A stretch of DNA of 5,960 nt from Actinomycetes bacterium (GTDB taxonomy: Bacteria; Actinomycetota; Humimicrobiia; JAHJRV01). The stretch covers positions 1 through 5,960 of the forward strand of contig JAUWOM010000068.1 in the NCBI GenBank assembly GCA_030612085.1. The letters run 5' to 3'. The position numbers and the translations under genes are program-made. The stretch's first letter is position 1; every line of letters starts with the position of its first letter. This document shows, piece by piece, positions 1 to 5,644 of the stretch. The notes beneath the pieces are model-generated. The model searched no databases and was not told the origin of the DNA. It worked only from the letters and a program-made list of their open reading frames with translations.

Positions 1-376
1 TCAATAAGGCTCTTATAATAGCTTCTATATCAAATCCTGGATGTTCATAAAATCTCTCATCCTCCCTTGCAATTGTTGCATTGATTACATATCGAGAAAT
101 TTCATTTAAAGGTACAATTTTTCTATCTTCCTCAGCATGGAGATAAGCTAAAAGCGATCCATCTGAAGCATATATTTCAGTAGTAAGTGGTTGCTCCCGT
201 GGAGTTAATTCATCTATGTCTGGAAGATCAGTACCGATTTTACCTATCACATATAATGGAAATATAAGCAAAGTTATAAAAAATATTGAAGCGATAATTG
301 ATAAAAATCCTAAAAATTTTAGAATTTTTGATCTTTTCTCTCTCTTTTTTCTATTTTTACTTCTTGCTATAGACAA
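1..376 (-). CDS. Class A penicillin-binding protein (PBP1A type), N-terminal part, cut by window edge
   Basis: This is the first 125 residues of a bifunctional murein synthase, which polymerises lipid II with a GT51 glycosyltransferase domain and cross-links it with a transpeptidase domain (beyond the window). A very basic cytoplasmic tail (residues 4-20) is followed by one membrane helix (about 18-44), then the usual PBP1A linker, with LPDIDEL at 51-57 and EIYASDGSLLA at 67-77. GT51 motif 1 follows as EDERFYEHPG (105-114), in the family pattern EDxxFxxHxG; Glu105 is the expected catalytic glutamate. I start at a TTG codon because AGAGGG (383-388) lies 6 nt upstream and the only upstream in-frame stretch, back to a TAA near 416-418, has no ATG. 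The gene is divergent from the RlpA-like gene. The domain call is firm; the exact ortholog (mrcA, ponA or pbpF type) cannot be told from this part. Confidence 0.93.
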   Translation of the reverse strand, partial: MSIARSKNRKKREKRSKILKFLGFLSIIASIFFITLLIFPLYVIGKIGTDLPDIDELTPREQPLTTEIYASDGSLLAYLHAEEDRKIVPLNEISRYVINATIAREDERFYEHPGFDIEAIIRALL

Positions 377-475
377 ATGTTTCCCTCTTGTTATATTTTG
401 AAAATTTCCGAATATTTAAAACTGTAAATAATATTTAAAATGATAAAGAAAATTTAAGACAATTACAATTTAAAA

Positions 476-481
476 ATTATA
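476..481 (-). promoter_or_regulatory. Candidate -10 box for the PBP gene
   Basis: The minus strand reads TATAAT here, a perfect -10 hexamer. At 17-bp spacing the -35 position reads TACAAA, only 3 of 6 to consensus. The predicted 5' leader is about 90 nt. In DNA this AT-rich such hexamers arise by chance, so this is a weak call. Confidence 0.3.
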
Positions 482-523
482 TCTTATCTAGCAATGATTT
501 TGTAGGTATTTTATTTTTACAAC

Positions 524-598
524 AACCGGACATCTCTAAAAAGTTAAAAAAGAGTCATTTCTATTTTGGTAAAAACCAGACATTTCTAATTTGTTATG
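524..598. repeat. Three tandem units with exact 25-bp period
   Basis: Units start at 524, 549 and 574. The first 15 bases of each are conserved: AACCGGACATCTCTA, AAAGAGTCATTTCTA and AACCAGACATTTCTA. Units 1 and 3 match at 13 of 15 positions, units 2 and 3 at 12 of 15; the last 10 bases of each unit are simply AT-rich. On the minus strand the core reads TAGAAATGTCTGGTT. Iterated recognition sites like this occur at the ends of some insertion sequences and in multi-site operators. No transposase gene is nearby, so a relic IS end is possible but unproven. Confidence 0.65.
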
Positions 599-770
599 AT
601 ATGTTTCTACACAAAATTTGATTTTTCTTAAGTTTTATGTTATTTTGTTATGGTTTGTTTTTAAAGTATATTTCAAAAATAAATAAAATATTTAGAAATA
701 ATAAAAAAATTTTTTATTTTCCTTAGCTTAATCTAGCAATAATTCCCCTTAAAAATTTAATTCTTGTTAG

Positions 771-779
771 TGTTATATA
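771..779 (+). promoter_or_regulatory. Weak extended -10 candidate upstream of the RlpA-like gene
   Basis: TGTTATATA fits a TGn-TATAxx extended -10 and lies about 55 nt before the start codon. The nearest -35-like hexamer, TTAAAA at 749-754, is 19 nt away and poor. The local AT content makes this tentative. Confidence 0.25.
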
Positions 780-833
780 AATGATTTAAGCTGAGAAAGT
801 ATTAAATGTAAAAAATGGAGGTTTAAAAATAAT

Positions 834-908
834 ATGGAATCGCATATGGAATCGCATATATATGCAACACCTAAAATAGAATCGTATATATATACAGCAT
901 CTAAAATA
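834..908 (+). repeat. Tandem duplications in the first 25 codons of the RlpA-like gene
   Basis: Two nested direct duplications are visible. Bases 834-845 are repeated exactly at 846-857 (12 bp, encoding MESH twice). Bases 849-878 recur at 879-908 with 26 of 30 identical, encoding ESHIYATPKI and ESYIYTASKI. Both are multiples of three, so the reading frame survives. The first also duplicates the start codon, giving two in-frame ATGs. Confidence 0.9.
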
Positions 909-1613
909 ACAATTTGTTTATTGTTACAATTTCTTATCCTTCTTTTTTGTCTAACCTTAACCCTCAGTTTAACCCAAAATAAAAACTATTCATTTTCAAG
1001 GCAAATTACTCCCAACGAAATCTCCAATTCAAAATATGATAATTTATTGTCTGTTGATAATTATAAAAATGCATCTATTAATAACTATCAAATATATAAA
1101 GAGGTAGACAGAATTGAGGGAAAAAATCACAATTTATATATAGAAAAATACAATTACTATGTTGCAAATAATAATATATATTCAGAAATATATAATATAG
1201 ACAATGTAGAATTTAAAGAAGCACTAGCTTATAAGGAAAAAAGTAACTCAATAAATAAAGAAGGAATTGCAGACAATGGAGTAGAAAATAGCTCAAATTT
1301 AAGAACTGCTCGTGCAAGTTGGTATGGACCAAGGTTCTATGGTAAAAAAACAGCTAATGGTGAGCTTTTTACTAAAAGTATTATTTCATTTGCTCATAAA
1401 ACTCTCCCATTTGGGACGGAGGTTAAATTCTATTACAATAATAAAACAGTTATTGCGTATTGCAATGATAAAGGTCCATATAAAAATGGAGCAGTGTTTG
1501 ACCTTTCATATAAAACAGCAAAGATATTGGGATTTTGTGGTGTTAAGACTATAAAATATGAAATATTAGATGACTCAAATGATCAAAATAAAACATCTTT
1601 TGATGATTTATAA
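834..1613 (+). CDS. rlpA: RlpA-like double-psi beta-barrel protein, membrane-anchored
   Basis: 259 residues. An internally repeated N-terminus (1-25) precedes one hydrophobic segment (about 25-46), a long Asn- and Tyr-rich low-complexity linker (about 48-156, roughly one fifth Asn), and a C-terminal RlpA-type double-psi beta-barrel (about 157-246). Domain hallmarks are ASWYGPRF (161-168), KKTANGELF (171-179), AHKTLPFGT (187-195), NDKGP (211-215) and DLS (223-225). RlpA proteins cleave or bind glycan strands, usually denuded ones at the septum. Glu177, His188 and Asp212 match acidic and histidine positions important in the Pseudomonas enzyme; the Asp that usually follows GERF is Thr180 here. 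Cys39 is not in a canonical lipobox (LLFC), so the segment is probably a membrane anchor or ordinary signal peptide. There is no SPOR domain. I start at ATG 834 because GGAGG (817-821) is 12 nt upstream; ATG 846 would be 24 nt away. The domain is certain; catalytic activity is inferred. Confidence 0.9.
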   Translation: MESHMESHIYATPKIESYIYTASKITICLLLQFLILLFCLTLTLSLTQNKNYSFSRQITPNEISNSKYDNLLSVDNYKNASINNYQIYKEVDRIEGKNHNLYIEKYNYYVANNNIYSEIYNIDNVEFKEALAYKEKSNSINKEGIADNGVENSSNLRTARASWYGPRFYGKKTANGELFTKSIISFAHKTLPFGTEVKFYYNNKTVIAYCNDKGPYKNGAVFDLSYKTAKILGFCGVKTIKYEILDDSNDQNKTSFDDL

Positions 1614-1635
1614 TTATCCAAAACTTATCCAAAAC
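1614..1635. repeat. Perfect 11-bp tandem repeat between convergent genes
   Basis: TTATCCAAAAC occurs twice head-to-tail right after the stop codon of the RlpA-like gene. It does not form a hairpin and no GC-rich terminator is seen in this 39-bp convergent gap. Slippage is the simplest explanation. Confidence 0.8.
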
Positions 1636-1652
1636 AAGAAATTTTAAAAATT

Positions 1653-2756
1653 CTATTCAGCAGATAAGTAGATATCTGGGAAATATTTTTGATAGATTTC
1701 TATATTAAACCTCTCATTGAATTTGATTTCTTTTCTATATTTATGAAGTTTTGGAAGACTTACTTTGGCAATAACTACCTCTTCCTGATCAAAAGTTTTT
1801 GTCTGTGAAATAATGCCATCACCATTTAAAGTTAATTTAAGTGGTGCAAAAACACCACTTTTTCCAGTTAAAGTTAATCTCATAAATTTTCCAACCAAAT
1901 TAGAGCTTATACCATAACAAGGACTTTCTTGAACCCTTGACCAGATTCCCCTTGAAGCTCTCCAGATATTATACTTTTCAGGGTTAGCTATAGGAATGGC
2001 AATAATATCTGCCCCTTTTAAGTACGCTATTCGAAAAGTCTCAAAGTAAGTTGCATCCATACATATAGGAAAAGCTATATGTCCTATTTTAGTAGAAAAA
2101 ACATTTATATCATTTCCAGGAGAAATTCCCCACTCATCTTCATAGAAGAAAAGGTGACATTTTTCTTGAGTACCTAATATCACACCATCAGGCCCACAAA
2201 GATAAGCTATATTTTTTACCTTTCCATTTTCAGTTTCTAACATAGCACTACCAGTTATTATGTATACTCCAAAAGATTTAGAGAGAAATGGAAAGACTTT
2301 TAAAAATATGTTTTTAAAGTAAGGCGATATAAATTTTAGAATATCAATTATTTTTACATTTTCTCCAAAGCTTTCACTTATAATTTCTTCAATATTTCCA
2401 AAAGGTTTATCACCAGTTTTTTCTCTATTTTCCTTTTCAAACAAATCTTTAATTTGTGGTATCACTCCAAATAGAGGAGTAAGAATATCTTCCGGAAATA
2501 CAATTAATTGTGCATTATTTTGCACTGCAGTCTTAATAAACTCATAAATTTTATTCAGGTATATCTCCACCTTATTTACAGAGTCTGCTCCCATCTGAAC
2601 TGCAGCTAAAGTTATTGAATTTTTATCAATTTCATCCAAATTTCCACTTCTTTTTATATCCTTCTTTTTCAGATATCTAATCAATTTTCCTGATGAGAAT
2701 TTCCTACTAAGATAAATTTTAAGAGCTCTCTCTTTAATATTCAGGAAAGATGACAT
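1653..2756 (-). CDS. Carbon-nitrogen hydrolase (nitrilase superfamily), catalytically intact
   Basis: 367 residues. Members of this superfamily hydrolyse nitriles, amides or carbamoyl groups, or transfer acyl groups, using a Glu-Lys-Cys triad. All three are present: Glu89 in FPED (87-90), Lys199 in TQEKCHLF (196-203) and Cys232 in PICMD (230-234). The barrel begins at ITLAAVQM (48-55). About 47 residues precede it, strongly basic and probably amphipathic, and a second basic-hydrophobic stretch lies at about 136-160; both suggest peripheral membrane contact. ATG 2756 has a strong AGGAGGAGG (2763-2771) 6 nt upstream. It is the second gene of a two-gene unit with the paralogue at 2798-3853. The two share C-terminal features such as YQKYFPDIY (355-363) versus YKRYLPNIY. 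The family call is firm; the substrate cannot be read from sequence. It is not recognisably Lnt (no multi-helix membrane domain), NadE or a biosynthetic amidase. Confidence 0.92.
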   Translation of the reverse strand: MSSFLNIKERALKIYLSRKFSSGKLIRYLKKKDIKRSGNLDEIDKNSITLAAVQMGADSVNKVEIYLNKIYEFIKTAVQNNAQLIVFPEDILTPLFGVIPQIKDLFEKENREKTGDKPFGNIEEIISESFGENVKIIDILKFISPYFKNIFLKVFPFLSKSFGVYIITGSAMLETENGKVKNIAYLCGPDGVILGTQEKCHLFFYEDEWGISPGNDINVFSTKIGHIAFPICMDATYFETFRIAYLKGADIIAIPIANPEKYNIWRASRGIWSRVQESPCYGISSNLVGKFMRLTLTGKSGVFAPLKLTLNGDGIISQTKTFDQEEVVIAKVSLPKLHKYRKEIKFNERFNIEIYQKYFPDIYLSAE

Positions 2757-2757
2757 G

Positions 2758-2796
2758 TTATGCCTCCTCCTGATAGATATTTAGGAAAAATGTCAT
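2758..2796 (-). other. 12-codon leader ORF that mimics the start of the downstream nitrilase
   Basis: The minus strand reads ATG through TAA, encoding MTFFLNIYQEEA. This resembles the nitrilase N-terminus MSSFLNIKERA. The DNA matches the nitrilase start at 19 of the first 24 positions when offset by 40 bp. The ATG follows the upstream stop by one base (TAG-t-ATG), and its own stop precedes the nitrilase ATG by one base (TAA-c-ATG). A Shine-Dalgarno-like GAAGGTGAG lies in the last codons of the upstream gene. The nitrilase ribosome-binding site lies inside this ORF. It could be a translated coupling peptide or only the scar of a small duplication. Confidence 0.5.
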
Positions 2797-2797
2797 A

Positions 2798-3853
2798 CTA
2801 GCTCACCTTCTCATATATGTTTGGTAAGTATCTTTTATATAAATCAGGATTTAAAAATTTCTTTATTGGATATTTTTTTCTAATTTTTTCCAACTCTGAT
2901 ATTTTAACTTCTCCAACAACAATTTCTTCCTTATCACAAGAGCTTGCTTGAGCTATTATTCCAGAACCATAATCTGTCATCTCACATGGTCCAATAATAG
3001 AAGCTTTACCTTCTAATATATCATTTCCTAAACTACCTAAAAGAAAAGATTCGCAAGCAAACACCTGATTTTGTTGAACCTCTCTCCAGATTCCAGCTCT
3101 ATATTTAAAATCATTATAAGAGTTTGAGGAAGAAGATTTATATATATTTGAAGCTAATAAAATTTTCGCTCCAAGTAAATTAAGTATCCTACTAACTTCT
3201 GGAAAATAAATCTCACCTCCAACTAACATACCTACAGAATCTAATACATCATTATTGAAAAGCAGATTTTCTCCTTGAAAGAAGTTAAGGTCATATTCCC
3301 AGGGAAAAAGGTGAGTAGAGATTCCTTCGAGAATAATTCCATCAGAAGGTGATATAAGAGCAATAGATTTTTTAAATCTATTGTTTTTAATCTCTAACCA
3401 TCCGCCAGTGCAAATAAAGATTTTGTATTTTTTCGCTAAATTTATAAGTTCTTTAAATATTAATTCTTTAATAAAAAAATTATTAGTTTTAAAAATATTT
3501 TTAAGTGAATCGGTTAATGATGAGTCAGAAGACTTAGCATTTAAACCTGAACCGTCAGAATTTAGAACTGAATTATTAGCATTTGGAACTGAAGAATTAA
3601 CATTTGGAACCAAACCCTTAGTATTTAAATCTAAACCATTAACTTTTGAAACTGAATAATTAATATGAGAAATTGAATCTTTTACATAATATGGAATTAG
3701 ATTTAAATCCATATAATCAGGAAAAACTATTACATCTGCCTTTTTGCTTGAGGCAGTTAGAATTATCTTTCTTATATCATTAATAAGAGCATATGGATAT
3801 TTTCTATTTCTAATTTCCATCTGCACTGCTGCCAGTTTATAAGAATCCTTCAC
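2798..3853 (-). CDS. Nitrilase-superfamily paralogue lacking the catalytic triad (probable pseudo-enzyme)
   Basis: 351 residues from GTG 3853. AAAGGAG lies 7 nt before that codon; the upstream in-frame TTG at 3859 is only 1 nt from the same site and is unlikely. The fold is recognisable: YKLAAVQM (5-12), VIVFPDY (41-47), DGIILEG (171-177), STHLF (179-183), IYFPE (215-219), RAGIWREVQ (252-260). It aligns through to the C-terminus with the neighbour at 1653-2756. All three catalytic positions differ: Glu is Asp46, Lys is Ser179, Cys is Gly212. It also lacks the basic N-terminal extension. Residues about 67-108 are a heptapeptide-repeat insert rich in Asn, Ser and Val. The frame is open for its whole length, so it appears to be kept as a protein, possibly a regulatory or structural partner of the active copy. 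It is first in the two-gene unit, with a 41-bp gap to the next gene. Confidence 0.85.
   Translation of the reverse strand: MKDSYKLAAVQMEIRNRKYPYALINDIRKIILTASSKKADVIVFPDYMDLNLIPYYVKDSISHINYSVSKVNGLDLNTKGLVPNVNSSVPNANNSVLNSDGSGLNAKSSDSSLTDSLKNIFKTNNFFIKELIFKELINLAKKYKIFICTGGWLEIKNNRFKKSIALISPSDGIILEGISTHLFPWEYDLNFFQGENLLFNNDVLDSVGMLVGGEIYFPEVSRILNLLGAKILLASNIYKSSSSNSYNDFKYRAGIWREVQQNQVFACESFLLGSLGNDILEGKASIIGPCEMTDYGSGIIAQASSCDKEEIVVGEVKISELEKIRKKYPIKKFLNPDLYKRYLPNIYEKVS
3528..3653 (-). repeat. Six degenerate 21-bp units encoding an in-frame heptapeptide repeat
   Basis: Plus-strand units start at 3528, 3549, 3570, 3591, 3612 and 3633, for example GAATTATTAGCATTTGGAACT, with a core TTAGCATTTGGAAC varying between copies. 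The encoded heptads, N to C, are SVSKVNG, LDLNTKG, LVPNVNS, SVPNANN, SVLNSDG and SGLNAKS, giving a loose consensus S/L-V-P/L-N-x-N/K-G/S. A further faded copy may lie at 3654-3674. Heptad frame and gene frame coincide, so copy number can change without breaking the gene. Confidence 0.85.
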
Positions 3854-3929
3854 TAACAAACTCCTTTATTTCTTTTATTTAATTATTTATTTTTATACTT
3901 ATTTACTTTTTTACTAAATATTTATTTTT

Positions 3930-4131
3930 GTCATCCTGACCACATTCGCTAAGCTTGTCCTGAGTGTTAGCGAAGGAATCTCCTTTCAGGGCAGGCTCAG
4001 AGCGAAGCGAATGGACCTAGCACAAGCTCCGCGAAGGACCTCTAATTAGTATTCATGAAAATTCAAATTCTATTAAATTCTTTAATATATTTGATGAGAT
4101 TGCTTCGTCGCTTACTCTCCTTCAGAATGGC
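3930..4131. mobile_element. MITE-like nested palindromic repeat element, non-coding
   Basis: The ends are imperfect inverted repeats: GTCATCCTGA at 3930-3939 and TTCAGAATGGC at 4121-4131 (8 of 10 paired). An inner arm pair, GCGAAGGAATCTC (3970-3982) and GAGATTGCTTCG (4096-4107), pairs at 11 of 12 positions. The left part forms its own hairpin, TTCGCTAA (3945-3952) with TTAGCGAA (3967-3974) around a 14-nt loop. The inner arm motif is repeated as GCGAAGGACCTC (4031-4042). The block 3961-4020 is 53% GC, far above the surroundings. Elements of this TCATCCTGA...GCGAAGGA type are dispersed in many bacterial genomes. No transposase is encoded, and I see no clean target-site duplication. Confidence 0.65.
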
Positions 4132-4220
4132 AGCACATAAATATCTCAACTTAAGAGTAATTATAATATATTTAAAAAATTATCTTTTTAAAATGTGATA
4201 TAACCCTTTGTTGGAAGAGA

Positions 4221-4229
4221 TGATATAAT
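4221..4229 (+). promoter_or_regulatory. Extended -10 box right before the phosphodiesterase start (possible leaderless mRNA)
   Basis: TGATATAAT is a perfect TGn-TATAAT extended -10. Its last base is 8 nt before the ATG at 4238, so a normal start site 7 nt downstream would fall at about 4236. No Shine-Dalgarno motif lies in the usual window; GGAAG near 4213-4217 is about 20 nt away. A second TGATATAA lies 25 bp upstream at 4196-4203 and could give a longer leader. Confidence 0.5.
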
Positions 4230-4237
4230 CTTTTATT

Positions 4238-5569
4238 ATGAAAGCAAAAACACTTATCATTTTACTAGATGGGGTATCAAGTAAAGACTTTTTTAAACTC
4301 TATAATTCAGGTGAATTACCAAATATAAAATCATTTTTTGATGGTGGCTTTATAATAAAAAATTTAGTATCAACATTTCCTTCAGAATCACAAACATGTT
4401 ATCCTCTTATATTTTATGGCATAAAACTTTCAGAGACAGAAGAAATTGCCCAGATGTGGTATGACAGAATAAAACGGCAATTCATATATTTATGGGATTT
4501 CTTTCCAATTTTTCGCTTACATATGAAAAAAGAAAAACATAAAAGTGTTTTTAAAGGTTATGGGAAAGCTCTTACAGTTGGGCTAAAAGAGACAAAAGAT
4601 GCTGGAACATATATCCCTCCATTTTATGTAATATGCGGTCTCTCTCTATCAAAATTAGGAATTTTAGTTGATACAGCAGTTATTAGGAACACACCATATC
4701 TCTTTAATCGTTATGACAGTATAATGTTTTCAATTTATTCCTGTGATCACTTACTGCATAGTTATGGATCTAAAGGTCTTTTAACATCACTAAAAAATCT
4801 TGATAAAAATTTAGGTTATATAATCAACAACAAAAAATTAAAAGATAAACTAAATATATTTATTTTCTCAGATCATGGTAACTCTCCATTAAAGGGTAAA
4901 TTTGAAATACAAAAAGTCTTAAAAGAAAATGGATATCATCTTACAAGATATTTGAATGAAAAAAAGGATGTAGCATTAGTAAGTAACTTATTAAATTATG
5001 CATTTTTATATACAAAGGATAATCCAGAGAATATCTTAAAAATACTTAGCACATATCACCAGGTAGGAGTTGTTGCATATAAAAATAAAAAAGATAATTC
5101 GGTAATTATTTCAAATACTAATGGAAGAGCAAAAATATTTAAAGATAATGAAAAAATTTGTTACAAGACTGAAAATGGAGACCCTTTAGAATATAAAAAC
5201 TACTTTAAAGAAGAAAATTTCACTGATATAAGATTAACGAAAGATGAGTGGATTGAAAAAACTTTAGACAGTAGATTTCCTTATGCAGTAGTAAGACTTT
5301 ATGAAGTATTTGAAAATAAAGATTGTGGTGATATTGCAATCAGCTTTGATAATGGTTATTGCCCTAATTTTTCATTCACATTTAACGGAAGATTAAAATT
5401 CACATCAAAATGGCCAACATTTTATTATAACCATGGAGGTTTAGAAAGAGATCAGATTTTAAGCTTTCTTATTGCAAATGGAGAACATATAAAAAGCAAG
5501 AAATTAAAATTTGCAAAATTAGAAGACTTATACTCTATTTTTAAAAACTATTTCGAGGATATTAAATAG
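4238..5569 (+). CDS. Type I phosphodiesterase / nucleotide pyrophosphatase, alkaline phosphatase superfamily
   Basis: 443 residues. Enzymes of this family hydrolyse phosphate mono- or diesters with two metal ions and a Thr or Ser nucleophile. Metal and catalytic motifs are in the expected order: LLDG with Asp11; TFPSES (46-51), where Ser51 is the likely nucleophile; WYDR (74-77), seen in related phosphodiesterases; CDHLLHSYG (169-177) with Asp170 and His174; FSDHGN (210-215) with Asp212 and His213; and NHGG (398-401) with His399. The first strand, KTLIILLDG, begins at residue 4, so there is no signal peptide and the protein is probably cytoplasmic. The start is fixed by the absence of earlier usable codons and by this strand. 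It has its own promoter region and converges with the next gene; the 75-bp gap (5570-5644) shows no convincing terminator. The superfamily is firm; the substrate is unknown. It lacks the layout of phosphoglycerate mutase. Confidence 0.87.
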   Translation: MKAKTLIILLDGVSSKDFFKLYNSGELPNIKSFFDGGFIIKNLVSTFPSESQTCYPLIFYGIKLSETEEIAQMWYDRIKRQFIYLWDFFPIFRLHMKKEKHKSVFKGYGKALTVGLKETKDAGTYIPPFYVICGLSLSKLGILVDTAVIRNTPYLFNRYDSIMFSIYSCDHLLHSYGSKGLLTSLKNLDKNLGYIINNKKLKDKLNIFIFSDHGNSPLKGKFEIQKVLKENGYHLTRYLNEKKDVALVSNLLNYAFLYTKDNPENILKILSTYHQVGVVAYKNKKDNSVIISNTNGRAKIFKDNEKICYKTENGDPLEYKNYFKEENFTDIRLTKDEWIEKTLDSRFPYAVVRLYEVFENKDCGDIAISFDNGYCPNFSFTFNGRLKFTSKWPTFYYNHGGLERDQILSFLIANGEHIKSKKLKFAKLEDLYSIFKNYFEDIK

Positions 5570-5644
5570 GACAAAATTTCATCAAGAGCGTATAAAAGCA
5601 GTACATATAAATGAAGCTAAGTTATTTTATAAGCATTAAACAAC

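Larger units (their letters stand above)
377..833. other. Divergent intergenic region between the PBP and RlpA-like genes
   Basis: This 457-bp stretch is extremely AT-rich and has no credible gene. It holds a possible PBP promoter near 476-481, the 25-bp-period repeat at 524-598, an almost pure A/T palindrome at 700-718, and a possible promoter for the downstream gene near 771-779. A 14-bp direct repeat (486-499 and 731-744, 13 of 14 identical, starting ATCTAGCAAT) brackets most of it. AGCTTAA (725-731) and TTAAGCT (786-792) could pair across a 54-nt loop, but I assign no function to that. Confidence 0.6.
3854..4237. other. Divergent intergenic region between nitrilase operon and phosphodiesterase
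   Basis: This 384-bp region has no gene on either strand. From left to right it holds the GTG-associated ribosome-binding site (AAAGGAG, minus strand, at about 3861-3867) and a low-complexity A/T tract where a nitrilase promoter must lie (TATAAA on the minus strand at 3892-3897 is the best but weak -10). It then holds the GC-richer palindromic element (3930-4131), and finally an AT-rich stretch with the candidate phosphodiesterase promoter (4221-4229). Confidence 0.6.

Noticed and set aside
216..401. 61-codon plus-strand open frame
   Set aside because: It lies antisense to the PBP N-terminus, which has a clear GT51 motif and ribosome-binding site; its sequence is the reverse of the basic tail and membrane helix.
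524..598. CRISPR array
   Set aside because: The period is only 25 bp including a poorly conserved AT-rich part, there are just three copies, the cores are not identical, and no cas gene is near.
700..718. AATAAAAAAATTTTTTATT palindrome as terminator or operator
   Set aside because: It is pure A/T, as expected by chance in this composition, and sits between divergent genes where no terminator is needed.
637..726. Possible 29-residue small protein upstream of the RlpA-like gene
   Set aside because: It has no ribosome-binding site, is made of A/T-driven codons, and shows no recognisable pattern.
1312..1554. 80-codon plus-strand open frame
   Set aside because: It is an out-of-frame shadow of the conserved RlpA domain and has no ribosome-binding site of its own.
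1637..1654. A/T palindrome as bidirectional terminator between convergent genes
   Set aside because: The stem is entirely weak pairs except its ends, has essentially no loop, and overlaps the nitrilase stop codon.
3381..3659. 92-codon plus-strand open frame with a repeated EP/FGTE-like pattern
   Set aside because: It is antisense to the pseudo-nitrilase. Its repetitive look is the 21-bp repeat read on the other strand.
3857..3859. TTG as start codon of the pseudo-nitrilase
   Set aside because: AAAGGAG is only 1 nt away from it, but an ideal 7 nt from the in-frame GTG at 3853.
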